Positions 25,052-34,574 of a DNA stretch of 64,000 nt are shown here, piece by piece. Origin of the DNA: an uncultured Lachnospiraceae bacterium (GTDB lineage: Bacteria; Bacillota; Clostridia; Lachnospirales; Lachnospiraceae); contig CAKRJP010000001.1 in NCBI GenBank assembly GCA_934351835.1, positions 124,001-188,000 on the forward strand, in the 5' to 3' direction. The stretch's first letter is position 1. Each line of letters starts with the position of its first letter. The notes beneath the pieces are model-generated. The model saw nothing but the letters and a program-made list of their open reading frames with translations, was not told the origin of the DNA and searched no databases. Made by a program: the position numbers and the translations under genes.

Positions 25052-26104
25052 ATGAAATTACAGAGACAGGAATTGAAAGATTTAATGAAACACAAATTTA
25101 TCCAGGCTGGATTGAGAGAGGATCACGCAGAGCAGACAGCTGAGATCCTTACATGGGCTCACGAGAGAGGATATGCTTCTCACGGTGCTGTTCGTGTTGA
25201 GTATTACTGCGAGCGTATCTTCAAAGGTGGTATCACACACGAGCCAAACATCACATGGAACCAGACAGGTCCTTGTTCAGGTATCATGGATGGAGATAAT
25301 GGTATCGGTTACTGGGTAGCTACAAAAGCTACAGAGAAAGCTATCGAGATGGCAAAAGAGAACGGAGTAGCTGTTGTAGGTATGGCTAACGTATCTCATA
25401 CAGGATCTATCGGATACTACACAGAGATGTGTGCAAAAGAAGGACTTTTAGCTATCACTTTCTGCCAGTCAGATCCGATGGCAGTACCTTATGGCGGAAC
25501 AGAACCATATTATGGAACAAACCCGATTTCATTCGCAGCTCCTACAGCTGATGACCGTACAGTCGTATTTGATATGGCTACAACAGTTCAGGCTTGGGGT
25601 AAAATCCTTGACAAGAGATCTCAGGGAGCAGAGATTCCGGCAGACTGGGCAGTAGATGAAGAAGGACGTCCGGTAACAGATCCACATCAGGTAAACGCTC
25701 TTGTACCGATTGCCGGTGCTAAGGGATATGGACTTATGATGATGGTAGATGTATTCTCAGGAATTCTTCTTGGAGTACCATTTGGTAAACACGTAAGCTC
25801 TATGTACCATGATTGCTCTAAGGGACGTGAGCTTGGTCAGATGATCATCGTTATGGATCCGGCTAAGTTCTGTGGCGCTGAGCAGTTCATGAAGAACATG
25901 TCTCAGACATGCGACGAGCTGAACGCTATGAAACCAGCTCCGGGATTTGATAAAGTATACTGGCCGGGACAGAGAGCCGTTATGAGAAGAGATAAGACAT
26001 ACGCTAACGGCGGAATCGAAGTTGTAGATGAGATTGTTGATTACCTGAAAGGTGATGCTATCCACTTCGACAGATACGATCACAAGAACAGATTCGCAGA
26101 CTAA
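25052..26104 (+). CDS. allD: Ureidoglycolate dehydrogenase
   Basis: A 350-residue NAD(P)-dependent enzyme of the LDH2/malate dehydrogenase-like family, oxidising ureidoglycolate to oxalurate. Seen: the N-terminal ASHG-VRVEYY substrate segment, NVSHTGSIGYYTEMCAKEGL, YGTNPISFAAPT and GAKGYGLMMMVDVFSG. The catalytic His in SHTG is present. It fits between AllE and the oxamate carbamoyltransferase fusion. Confidence 0.93.
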   Translation: MKLQRQELKDLMKHKFIQAGLREDHAEQTAEILTWAHERGYASHGAVRVEYYCERIFKGGITHEPNITWNQTGPCSGIMDGDNGIGYWVATKATEKAIEMAKENGVAVVGMANVSHTGSIGYYTEMCAKEGLLAITFCQSDPMAVPYGGTEPYYGTNPISFAAPTADDRTVVFDMATTVQAWGKILDKRSQGAEIPADWAVDEEGRPVTDPHQVNALVPIAGAKGYGLMMMVDVFSGILLGVPFGKHVSSMYHDCSKGRELGQMIIVMDPAKFCGAEQFMKNMSQTCDELNAMKPAPGFDKVYWPGQRAVMRRDKTYANGGIEVVDEIVDYLKGDAIHFDRYDHKNRFAD

Positions 26105-26154
26105 TCTGGTTGCAAATATTTCTGGTATTAAGTATAATTTCTAAGTTAATTGGT

Positions 26155-26177
26155 TGGGCAGACGTTTCTGTCTGTCC
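26155..26177 (+). other. Intra-operon stem-loop
   Basis: GGGCAGAC / GTCTGTCC stem with a 6-nt loop, without a T tract. It lies between allD and the fusion gene and may set mRNA stability or be a weak attenuator. Confidence 0.45.
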
Positions 26178-26236
26178 GACTTAATATAAACCCAATGAGA
26201 GAAAATGAAACGAGTTGAGAAAGGAGAACACGAAGT

Positions 26237-29200
26237 ATGTTAAAGACAGTCGTGAAAAAAGGAAGCTACCAGGATTCTGTAGTTCTGATGCTTCTGACAA
26301 ACGAGATTTCTTCACTTGAGGGAGTAAACAAGATCCAGGTAATGATGGCTACTCCGGCAAACAAAGATATCTTTAAGACAAGCGGTCTGGACACTGAGGA
26401 ATTAATGGAAGCTAGTGCTAACGACATGGTAGTAGTAGCTGATGTTGATGATGAGGCAGTTCTGGATACAGTAATGGAAAATGTAGAGGATTTCCTTAAG
26501 AAACAGTCTACAGCAAGCGAAGGAAAGAAAGGTGCTGAGAGCGTAAAATCTTGGGACAAAGCTCTTAAGAAAATGCCAGATTCTAACCTTGCAGTTATCT
26601 CTATCCCGGGAGCATATGCAGCATTAGAAGCAGACCGTGCATTAGATGAAGGTCTGAATGTATTCATGTTCAGTGACAACGTAACAATCGAAGACGAGAA
26701 AGCGCTGAAAGAAAAAGCTCACTCAAAAGGACTTGCACTGATGGGACCTGACTGTGGTACAGGAATCATCCAGGGAGTTCCGATCGCATTTACAAATAAA
26801 GTAACTCCAGGTTCTATCGGAATCATCGGAGCATCTGGAACAGGTATCCAGGAAGTAACAACAATCATCGACAGACTTGGTGAGGGTGTTACAAACGCTA
26901 TCGGTATCGGTGGACGTGACCTGAAAGAAGAAATCGGTGGTATCACAATGATGGATATGATCGATGCTATGGAAGATGACGATACAGTTAAAGTACTGTT
27001 AATCGTTTCTAAACCGCCGGCAAAAGCAGTTAGAGATAAAATCTCTGCAAGACTGTCTAACTTCAGCAAACCAGTTGTTACACTGTTCGTTGGAGAGAAA
27101 CCAGAGTATCATGAGGAAGGATTCTACCATGCATACACACTGGATGAGGCAGCTCGTCTGGCAGTTAGCCTTGTTAGAGGAACAGAAGTACCGGAAGCTA
27201 CAGTTGATGTAGATGAGTCTGAGTTCTACAAAGCAGAAGATAAGAAGACTATCAAAGCTTACTACTCAGGTGGAACACTTGCTAACGAAGCAGCTATGCT
27301 GATCAAAGATGCAATGAACTGTAAAGTACCACCGGAGGATATCGAGGGATACATGCTTCAGTTAGATGGTAACGTAGTAGTTGACCTTGGTGATGATGCT
27401 TATACACAGGGTAAACCACATCCGATGATCGACCCTGCAAAACGTATCGAGTGTATGCAGGAAGCAGTAGACGATCCTTCAACAGGAGTTGTTCTTCTTG
27501 ACATCATGCTTGGATATGGTTCACACGCTGATATGGCTGGATCATTAATCCCAACAATCAAAGAGTTACAGGCTAAGGCTGACGCTCAGGGAAGAAAGGT
27601 ATTCTTCGTAGCTACAGTATGTGGTACAAGAAGTGATTACCAGGGATATGATGAAGCTGTTAATAAATTAAAAGATGCTGGCGTAATCGTATGCGAGAAC
27701 AACAAACTTGCCTGCCGTACAGCAATCCGTGCAATCGGAAGAGATTTCGAAGAGCCAGTAAAAGAAATCCGTGCAAAAGAAGTTGTACCATGTGAGAAAC
27801 ATGAGCCATCTGCACAGTTAAAAGAACTTCTGTCAGAGAAGCCACGTATCATTAACATCGGTCTGAAGAGCTTTGCAGAAGTAGTAGAGCAGTTCGGATG
27901 CGAAGTTGTTCAGTATGACTGGGCTCCACCGGCAGGCGGAAACGTAAAACTGATCAAGACTTTGAACTTCTTAAGAAACTACGAAGGAATCGATGCTTGG
28001 AACCAGGAAGTTGTTGCTAAGGTAGTAGCTTCTCAGCCAGTATTAAAAGATAACGTTCGTGCAAAAGAAGTAATTCCTGAGTTCGCTGAGAACAATGGAA
28101 AAGTAATTCTTCATGCAGGTCCTCCGGTAGCTTACGAAAACATGCCAGATCCTATGCAGGGATCATGCGTAGGTGCTGTTATGTTCGAGGAGTGGGCTGA
28201 TACAGAAGAAGAAGCAAGAAGAATGCTTGAAAACGGAGAAATCAAATTCATCCCTTGCCACCACTGCAACGCAGTAGGACCAATGGGTGGTATCACATCT
28301 CCTAACATGGCTGTATTCGTAGTAGAGAACGAGACTGGTGGAAACAGAGCTTACTGTACAATGAACGAAGGTATCGGTAAAGTACTTCGTTTCGGTGCAT
28401 ACGATGAAGAAGTTGTTAACAGACTTCGTTGGATGAGAGATGTACTTGGCCCAACACTTGGTAAAGTACTTCGTTCAATGGAAAATGGACTTGCTATCAA
28501 CCCACTGATCGCGAAAGCAATCGCTATGGGTGATGAGTTCCATCAGAGAAACATCGCAGCTTCTCTTGCATTCCTGAAAGAGGTAGCTCCGGCTATCACA
28601 GAGATGGATATGGATGAGAAAGATCGCTATGATGTAATTAAGTTCTTAGCTGATACAGACCAGTTCTTCTTAAATATCATGATGGCTACAGGTAAAGCTG
28701 TTATGGATGATGCTCGTAAGGGTACAGACGGAACAATCGTTACAGCAATGTGCCGTAACGGATATGAGTTCGGTATCCGTATCGCCGGTATGGGTGACGA
28801 GTGGTTTACAGGTCCGGTTAACACACCACAGGGACTGTACTTCACAGGTTACGATGCTGACGATGCTTGCCCGGATATGGGAGACTCAGCTATCACAGAG
28901 ACATTTGGTGTCGGTGGTATGGCTATGATCGCTGCTCCGGCTGTTACAAGATTCGTAGGTGCAGGCGGATATGAAGATGCACTTCGTACAAGTAACGAGA
29001 TGACAGAGATCGTTATTGACAGAAACCCTAACTTCACAGTTCCGACATGGAACTTCCAGGGAATCTGCTTAGGTATCGATGCAAGATTAGTTGTTGAGAA
29101 AGGTATCACACCGGTTATCAACACAGGTATTGCTAACAAGGTAGCAGGTAGAGGACAGATCGGTGCAGGTACAGTTCACCCACCAATCGAGTGTTTCGAG

Positions 29201-29245
29201 AAAGCTATCGTTGCATATGCTAAGAAACTTGGATTTGAAGCATAA
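26237..29245 (+). CDS. fdrA-ylbE: Fused FdrA-YlbE (AllF-AllG) oxamate carbamoyltransferase subunits
   Basis: A 1002-residue protein joining two proteins that are separate in E. coli. Residues 1 to about 580 match FdrA: N-terminal VVKKGSYQDSVVLM, MGPDCGTGIIQG, the succinyl-CoA-synthetase-like GIIGASGTGIQEV, KPHPMIDP and INIGLKSFAEVV. About 600-1002 match YlbE (DUF1116): ILHAGPPVAY, FIPCHHCNAVGPMGGITS, DEFHQRNIAASLA, PDMGDSAITETFG and TGIANKVAGRGQIGAGTV. The enzyme converts oxalurate plus phosphate to oxamate and carbamoyl phosphate. There is no frameshift or stop at the junction, so it reads as a true fusion. The third subunit (DUF2877) is 11 kb upstream on the other strand. Confidence 0.92.
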   Translation: MLKTVVKKGSYQDSVVLMLLTNEISSLEGVNKIQVMMATPANKDIFKTSGLDTEELMEASANDMVVVADVDDEAVLDTVMENVEDFLKKQSTASEGKKGAESVKSWDKALKKMPDSNLAVISIPGAYAALEADRALDEGLNVFMFSDNVTIEDEKALKEKAHSKGLALMGPDCGTGIIQGVPIAFTNKVTPGSIGIIGASGTGIQEVTTIIDRLGEGVTNAIGIGGRDLKEEIGGITMMDMIDAMEDDDTVKVLLIVSKPPAKAVRDKISARLSNFSKPVVTLFVGEKPEYHEEGFYHAYTLDEAARLAVSLVRGTEVPEATVDVDESEFYKAEDKKTIKAYYSGGTLANEAAMLIKDAMNCKVPPEDIEGYMLQLDGNVVVDLGDDAYTQGKPHPMIDPAKRIECMQEAVDDPSTGVVLLDIMLGYGSHADMAGSLIPTIKELQAKADAQGRKVFFVATVCGTRSDYQGYDEAVNKLKDAGVIVCENNKLACRTAIRAIGRDFEEPVKEIRAKEVVPCEKHEPSAQLKELLSEKPRIINIGLKSFAEVVEQFGCEVVQYDWAPPAGGNVKLIKTLNFLRNYEGIDAWNQEVVAKVVASQPVLKDNVRAKEVIPEFAENNGKVILHAGPPVAYENMPDPMQGSCVGAVMFEEWADTEEEARRMLENGEIKFIPCHHCNAVGPMGGITSPNMAVFVVENETGGNRAYCTMNEGIGKVLRFGAYDEEVVNRLRWMRDVLGPTLGKVLRSMENGLAINPLIAKAIAMGDEFHQRNIAASLAFLKEVAPAITEMDMDEKDRYDVIKFLADTDQFFLNIMMATGKAVMDDARKGTDGTIVTAMCRNGYEFGIRIAGMGDEWFTGPVNTPQGLYFTGYDADDACPDMGDSAITETFGVGGMAMIAAPAVTRFVGAGGYEDALRTSNEMTEIVIDRNPNFTVPTWNFQGICLGIDARLVVEKGITPVINTGIANKVAGRGQIGAGTVHPPIECFEKAIVAYAKKLGFEA

Positions 29246-29261
29246 TCAGACAAAATATATT

Positions 29262-29288
29262 CCTCAGGTGGCAGCTTGCTGCCTGAGG
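29262..29288 (+). other. Stem-loop between the fusion gene and arcC
   Basis: CCTCA...TGAGG enclosing GGCAG-CTTG-CTGCC, with a 3-nt bulge. It is followed by a TTTAAT stretch, not a clean T run; it may attenuate or stabilise the message. Confidence 0.5.
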
Positions 29289-29376
29289 TTTAATAGTATC
29301 AGGGGTTTTTTGGATTTTTTCGGGCGGCAGATCATATATCGCCTGATGAATTTATAATTTAAGTAGGAGAAAAGAT

Positions 29377-30312
29377 ATGGGAAAAAAGAAAGTAGTTATT
29401 GCCCTTGGGGGAAATGCTCTTGGAAAAGACATTGAGGAGCAGAAAGCTGCTGTAGCAAACACTGCGAAAGTAATCGTAGACCTGGCTCAGCAGGGATTGG
29501 ATATTATTGTTACACATGGTAATGGTCCTCAGGTAGGTATGATCCAGAATGCTATGGATAACCTTACGATCACACAGGAAAATTACAAACAGATTCCACT
29601 TCCGACAAGTGTTGCCATGAGTCAGGGATATATCGGAATCGACCTCCAGAATGCAATCAAATATGAGCTTTTCAGCCGTAACATTGATGGAAAGGTTTCA
29701 ACAATCCTTTCTCAGGTAGAAGTTGACAAAGACGACCCGGCATTTGAGAATCCGACAAAACCGATCGGAAGATTCCTTACAAAGGAAGAGGCTGAGGAGA
29801 ATGAGAAAAATGGTATCCATTGCATGGAAGATGCAGGAAGAGGTTACCGTGTAGTTGTTGCTTCACCAATGCCGAAGAGAATCCGTGAGTTAGAGACTAT
29901 CAAGACACTGGTAGACGCAGGACATATCGTAATCACTTGCGGTGGCGGTGGAATCCCGGTTGTAAGTGAAGATGGAAAATTAGTAGGATGTAATGCAGTT
30001 ATCGACAAAGATAACGCAAGTAGCCTTTTGGCTTCTCAGATGGGAGCTGACTTCCTGGTAATTCTGACAGCTGTAGAAAAAGTTGCGATTAATTTCGGTA
30101 AAGAGAATCAGGAGTGGTTATCAGATCTGACAGTTGCTCAGGCAAAAGAGTACATTGCACAGGAGCAGTTCGCTAAAGGATCTATGCTTCCGAAGATTGA
30201 GGCTGCTATCCGTTTTGCAGAGTCTGGAGAGGGATGTCGTACACTGATCACTTTACTGGACAAAGCTGCGGACGGAATTGCAGGAAAGACTGGAACAGTA
30301 ATACATCAGTAA
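29377..30312 (+). CDS. arcC: Carbamate kinase
   Basis: A 311-residue amino acid kinase-fold enzyme: VVIALGGNALG at the start, THGNGPQVGMIQNA, VVASPMPKRI, TCGGGGIPVV, DKDNASSLLA and FAKGSMLPKIEAAI. It transfers phosphate from carbamoyl phosphate to ADP, giving ATP, CO2 and ammonia. It lies right after the oxamate carbamoyltransferase gene, the order expected for energy conservation from oxalurate (E. coli AllK). Confidence 0.96.
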   Translation: MGKKKVVIALGGNALGKDIEEQKAAVANTAKVIVDLAQQGLDIIVTHGNGPQVGMIQNAMDNLTITQENYKQIPLPTSVAMSQGYIGIDLQNAIKYELFSRNIDGKVSTILSQVEVDKDDPAFENPTKPIGRFLTKEEAEENEKNGIHCMEDAGRGYRVVVASPMPKRIRELETIKTLVDAGHIVITCGGGGIPVVSEDGKLVGCNAVIDKDNASSLLASQMGADFLVILTAVEKVAINFGKENQEWLSDLTVAQAKEYIAQEQFAKGSMLPKIEAAIRFAESGEGCRTLITLLDKAADGIAGKTGTVIHQ

Positions 30313-30331
30313 TTTAGGAGTTGGAGTAAAT

Positions 30332-31942
30332 ATGAATATACCTGTTAACTTTACCATGTGGATATTGGCATTTCTGCCAATCATCGCATTATTGGTTTTA
30401 ATGATAAAATTTAACTGGGGTGCTACAGAGGCTGCAGCAGTAGGTCTGATCATTACGATTATTACCGGTATGACAGCTTACAAAGCAGACATCAGACTGA
30501 TCGCCTCAGAAAGCGCAAAAGGAATTTGGAGTGCGTTGATCATCCTGATCATTGTATGGACCGCGATCCTCATGTATCAGGTGGGTGATGAAGCAAAAGC
30601 CTTTCTGGTCATCCGTAACGGAATGAGAAAGCTTTTGCCGAATGAACTTCTTTTGGTTATGGCTATGGGATGGATCTTCGTAAGTTTCTTACAGGGAATT
30701 ACAGGATTTGGAGTTCCGGTAGCCGTAGGCGCACCTCTTTTGATTGGAATTGGAGTGTCACCACTCTGGGCAGTAATCATTCCGTTACTTGGACAGGCCT
30801 GGGGAAATACATTTGGAACACTGGCTGCAGCATGGGATTCTCTTGCAATGTCTGCAGGACTTACAACAGGAAGTGCGGATTATTTTAAAGCTGCTTTCTG
30901 GACAGCAGCGTTCTTGTTCTTCTGGGATGTCATCACAGGACTTGCAATCTGCTGGTTCTATGGAAAAGGAAAAGCTGTGAAGAAAGGTCTTCCGGCAGTT
31001 ATCATCCTGACAGTGATCCAGGGAGGCGGAGAATTATTACTCAGCCAGATTAATACAACTTTATCATGTTTTGTACCATCTTGCCTGGCTTTAGTGGTAT
31101 TATTATTAATGGGCAGAATGAAAATGTATAAAGATGAGTGGAGTTTGGAAGACAGTCCGATCATGAATCGTGAATTTGCTTCAACAGAAGGTGAAGAAGG
31201 TCCTTCAGATATGACACTTGTACAGGCATTTGTACCATATTTCCTGTTATCTGCGCTGACATTGATCGTGTTATTAGTAAAACCAATCAATAGTTTCCTG
31301 GGACAGTTCTCTTTCGGACTTGCATTCCCGGAGACATCAACAGGTTATGGATATGTGAATGCAGCGTCTGACTGCTTCTCACCATTTGCTCCATTTACTC
31401 ATGCGAGTATGTTTTTATTCATCTCTGCAATTGTTGGTCTGGTATATTATAAAAAACATGGCTGGATCGGCGAAGGCGGAGTAAAGAGAATATTTGTAAA
31501 ATCCGTTTCTATGACGATGCCGTCAGGTATCGCGGTCATCGGACTGGTTATCATGTCAAAGATCATGAGTGGAACAGGTCAGACAGTTGTTCTGGCAGAT
31601 GGTATTGCCAACGTACTTGGCAAGGCATACCTGATCCTTGCTCCATTCGTAGGACTCCTTGGAACATTCATGACAGGAAGTAACATGAGTTCTAACATCC
31701 TGTTCGGAGACTTCCAGATGACAACAGCTAATCTGCTGAAAGTAAGTGCACCGGCAGTTCTTGGAGCACAGACAGCAGGTGGAGCGATCGGAGCTGCGGT
31801 AAGTCCAAGTAAGATCATTCTTGGAACAACAACAGCAAACATTCTGGGACGTGAAGGAGAAGTATTGAAGAAGATCCTTACGATCACCGTTCCGGCAACT
31901 ATCGTAATTGGTGTGATTCTGTTTGGAATTACATGTATTTAA
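30332..31942 (+). CDS. LctP-family permease (candidate oxamate exporter)
   Basis: A 536-residue protein with about 12-14 TM segments of the L-lactate permease family. Hallmarks: FLQGITGFGVPVAVGAPLL, GQAWGNTFGTLAAAW, FAPFTHASMFLF, FMTGSNMSSNILFG and GAAVSPSKIILGTTTANILG. It lies 19 bp after carbamate kinase. Known family substrates are lactate and glycolate. Oxamate, the end product of the pathway, is a close lactate/pyruvate analogue, so oxamate efflux or exchange is a sound but untested inference. Confidence 0.85.
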   Translation: MNIPVNFTMWILAFLPIIALLVLMIKFNWGATEAAAVGLIITIITGMTAYKADIRLIASESAKGIWSALIILIIVWTAILMYQVGDEAKAFLVIRNGMRKLLPNELLLVMAMGWIFVSFLQGITGFGVPVAVGAPLLIGIGVSPLWAVIIPLLGQAWGNTFGTLAAAWDSLAMSAGLTTGSADYFKAAFWTAAFLFFWDVITGLAICWFYGKGKAVKKGLPAVIILTVIQGGGELLLSQINTTLSCFVPSCLALVVLLLMGRMKMYKDEWSLEDSPIMNREFASTEGEEGPSDMTLVQAFVPYFLLSALTLIVLLVKPINSFLGQFSFGLAFPETSTGYGYVNAASDCFSPFAPFTHASMFLFISAIVGLVYYKKHGWIGEGGVKRIFVKSVSMTMPSGIAVIGLVIMSKIMSGTGQTVVLADGIANVLGKAYLILAPFVGLLGTFMTGSNMSSNILFGDFQMTTANLLKVSAPAVLGAQTAGGAIGAAVSPSKIILGTTTANILGREGEVLKKILTITVPATIVIGVILFGITCI

Positions 31943-31961
31943 TGGATAGGAGACTATAGAG

Positions 31962-32162
31962 ATGGAAGAAAAGAGTTTTTTTAAAACAAAAGAAGGCGGA
32001 CTTACGATTGCATTTATCGTGATCATGGTTGCATTTGTATTGATCATGGTAGGGCTTCAGTCAGCCGGAGATAGTTTATGTATGATTGGATTTCTGTTAA
32101 TAGTGGTTGCAATGCTTTATTCACCGGTTAAAGTCTATATTCTTGACCGACTGAAGAAGTAA
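31962..32162 (+). CDS. 66-aa two-TM protein
   Basis: A small membrane protein with two hydrophobic helices (about 13-33 and 39-58), a charged N-terminus and a basic C-terminus (DRLKK). It lies between the LctP permease (19 bp upstream) and allC (30 bp downstream), each with its own RBS (here GGAG). It could be an accessory to the permease. No family recognised. Confidence 0.7.
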   Translation: MEEKSFFKTKEGGLTIAFIVIMVAFVLIMVGLQSAGDSLCMIGFLLIVVAMLYSPVKVYILDRLKK

Positions 32163-32192
32163 ATAAAAAGAGAAAAAGAGAGGAAATTCAAA

Positions 32193-33431
32193 ATGATTGA
32201 AAATGTTACAGGAAGAGTTGCAAGAGATTTAGAGTATTTAAAACAGTTTACTGCTACACCAGGTGATGGATGTACAAGACTTCCATTTACAAAGGAAGCA
32301 AGAAATGCTGTAGATTTCTTAAAAGAACTTATGGTTGAAGCTGGTCTGTCTGTAAGAGAGGACGAGGCTGGTAACGTAATTGGTACATTAGAAGGTGAGA
32401 ATCCGGAACTTCCATGCATCATGATGGGATCACATTTTGATTCTGTTATCAATGGTGGAGATTTTGATGGTATCGCTGGTGTTGTATGTGCTATTGAGGT
32501 TGCAAGACAGTTAAAAGAAGATGGTTTCAAACCAAAACGTAATTTTGTAGTAGTAGGATTCATGGATGAAGAGGGTCTCCGTTTTGGTACAGGATACTTT
32601 GGATCAGGTGCTATGATGGGACACAGAGATGTTGAATACTGCAAACACTACAAAGACAATGATGGAATCTCTATCTATGATGCAATGAAATCTTATGGAT
32701 TGGATCCTGAGAAAATTGCTGACGCAGCATGGAAAGAGGGAAGCATTGGTAAATTCTTAGAGTTACATATCGAGCAGGGACCGGTTCTTGATGCAGAAGA
32801 TATTGAACTGGGACTGGTAAATGGTATTGTAGGTATCCAGAGATATATGGTAACTGTTCACGGAAGAGCTGACCATGCCGGAACAACTCCGATGGATATG
32901 CGTCTGGATGCAGTAGATGCTGCAACAAAGGTTATCTCTAAGATCCCTGACTGGGCAAGAGAAAAGGCAGATGGAACAGTAGCAACAACTGGTCTTATTA
33001 AAGTTACACCAGGTGGAATGAACATCGTTGCAGAGCGCGTTGACTTTACAGTTGACATCCGTTCTATGAACAACGATAATATTAATGATATTGCAAATAG
33101 AATCCGTGCAGCACTTGACCGTGAAGTAAAGGCTATGGGTGGAAGCTATGAGATTGATACAAAACTTGTAATTACACCGGTATTCCTTTCAGAAGAGATG
33201 CTTGGCATCATGGAAGAAAGCTGCAAAGAAAGAGAATATAGCTACAAGAGACTTCCTAGTGGAGCAGGACATGACGCATTAGAGATCGGACAGATCATTC
33301 CGACGGTTATGCTGTTTGTTCCAAGTAAAGACGGAAGAAGCCACTGTCCGGTAGAATTCACAAAATACAGTGATTTTGCAAAAGCTTCTATCGTTATGAC
33401 AGATCTTGCTAAGGATCTGCTCAGCAAATAA
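32193..33431 (+). CDS. allC: Allantoate amidohydrolase
   Basis: A 412-residue M20 enzyme releasing ammonia and CO2 from allantoate to give ureidoglycine. Metal ligands: H81 (GSHFDSV), D92 (GGDFDG), E126/E127 (MDEEGLRFG), H192 (LHIEQGPVL) and a late SHCPVE His. The HFDSV-NGGDFDG form is typical of AllC. It is in the same operon as AllE, AllD and the carbamoyltransferase, so the allantoate role is stronger than for the paralogue at 2.3 kb. Confidence 0.92.
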   Translation: MIENVTGRVARDLEYLKQFTATPGDGCTRLPFTKEARNAVDFLKELMVEAGLSVREDEAGNVIGTLEGENPELPCIMMGSHFDSVINGGDFDGIAGVVCAIEVARQLKEDGFKPKRNFVVVGFMDEEGLRFGTGYFGSGAMMGHRDVEYCKHYKDNDGISIYDAMKSYGLDPEKIADAAWKEGSIGKFLELHIEQGPVLDAEDIELGLVNGIVGIQRYMVTVHGRADHAGTTPMDMRLDAVDAATKVISKIPDWAREKADGTVATTGLIKVTPGGMNIVAERVDFTVDIRSMNNDNINDIANRIRAALDREVKAMGGSYEIDTKLVITPVFLSEEMLGIMEESCKEREYSYKRLPSGAGHDALEIGQIIPTVMLFVPSKDGRSHCPVEFTKYSDFAKASIVMTDLAKDLLSK

Positions 33432-33484
33432 TAATTAATTTGAGCTATACTCTCCGTAATAGATAGTATAAAGCGAGGTAAATT

Positions 33485-34492
33485 ATGGGAGAAGATAAGT
33501 TAAGCACAGAGTATAAAAAAGATAATATCCGATTGCTGCGCAGATATCTGAGACTGACGCAGAAAGAATTTATCAACCAGTTTCTGGTGGATGAAAGTGG
33601 TAAGGCATCTATGAGCATTGCAACACTTTCGAATCTGGAAGCGAAAGGTGGAAAACGGTTGAATGAGGTGGTACTTGCATTGTCAGAAAATCTGGCAATA
33701 GAGCCGACGGTATTTTCGATGAAGCCGGAGGAGTTTGCAGAGAATCTTGATAATCTGCTTCCGAGTACTGCTGATACAGAACTTATTCAGAGAAGTAATT
33801 CCAGAAAAGGGAATATCAACCAGCTCCTGAATGAACTGACAATGTACTTTGCTGATCAGTTATTTGATAAGAGTCTGAAAAAGGGCGATAAGATCGAGTC
33901 TGACCGAGTGCTTGCATCTAAATTAGGTGTGGGACGTTCTGCAGTCAGAGAAGCTCTGAAGGTATTGGATGTGCTTGGAATGATCGATATAAGACCTGGA
34001 CAGGGAAGCTACATCAGCAGTAATGAGGCTAACTTTTTCATTATCCCATTGTCATGGTCGCTGTTCTTAAACGGAGGACAGATTGATAATATCGTAGAAC
34101 TTCGTAACCTGTTACAGATTAAAGCCGCTGAATTGGCTGCAAACTGTGCAAATAACGAATGCATGTCCAAGTTATATGAGATTTCACATAAGTCTCACAG
34201 AGCTTATATGGACCAGAACTATAAGGACTTCCTGGAGGACGATCTGGAGTTCCATCTCTGCATTGCAGAGTGTTCCGGAAACCAGGTAATCTACAGTCTG
34301 ATGCAGACGATCAACAACCTTATGAAACGTGTCAGCCGTACCGGTATGGTCAATGAGGAGCAGTTGAGACATGTCTATGAAGAACATCAGAAGATTTATG
34401 GATTTATCCTGACGCATGATGCCAAGGGTGCCAGAGATGCGATGGAAGAGCATATTACAAGTTCTATTGAACGATACGATTATCGCGGTTAA
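33485..34492 (+). CDS. GntR/FadR-family regulator with an extra XRE-like domain
   Basis: A 335-residue protein. Residues about 14-80 look like an XRE-type helix-turn-helix (RLLRRYLRLTQKEF, then SIATLSNLEAKGG). Residues about 105-175 form a GntR winged helix (LASKLGVGRSAVREALKVLD, GQGSYIS). About 195-330 is an FCD effector domain with metal/ligand-binding His residues (DLEFHLCIAECSGN, EEHITSSI). It is right after allC, with a TATACT / AGTATA inverted repeat (33446-33470) before it that may be an autoregulatory operator. It is likely the local regulator of the allantoin genes. Confidence 0.85.
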   Translation: MGEDKLSTEYKKDNIRLLRRYLRLTQKEFINQFLVDESGKASMSIATLSNLEAKGGKRLNEVVLALSENLAIEPTVFSMKPEEFAENLDNLLPSTADTELIQRSNSRKGNINQLLNELTMYFADQLFDKSLKKGDKIESDRVLASKLGVGRSAVREALKVLDVLGMIDIRPGQGSYISSNEANFFIIPLSWSLFLNGGQIDNIVELRNLLQIKAAELAANCANNECMSKLYEISHKSHRAYMDQNYKDFLEDDLEFHLCIAECSGNQVIYSLMQTINNLMKRVSRTGMVNEEQLRHVYEEHQKIYGFILTHDAKGARDAMEEHITSSIERYDYRG

Positions 34493-34527
34493 GAGTATCA
34501 TCTCTTATAATCAACATAAAAAGGAAT

Positions 34528-34561
34528 GCCGAGACAAGTTTGTCTCGGCGTTTCTTTTTTT
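34528..34561 (+). terminator. Terminator after the GntR-type gene
   Basis: GCCGAGACAA / TTGTCTCGGC perfect 10-bp stem with a 2-nt loop and a T-rich tail. It lies between convergent genes. Confidence 0.93.
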
Positions 34562-34574
34562 GCTGTTAAATCTT

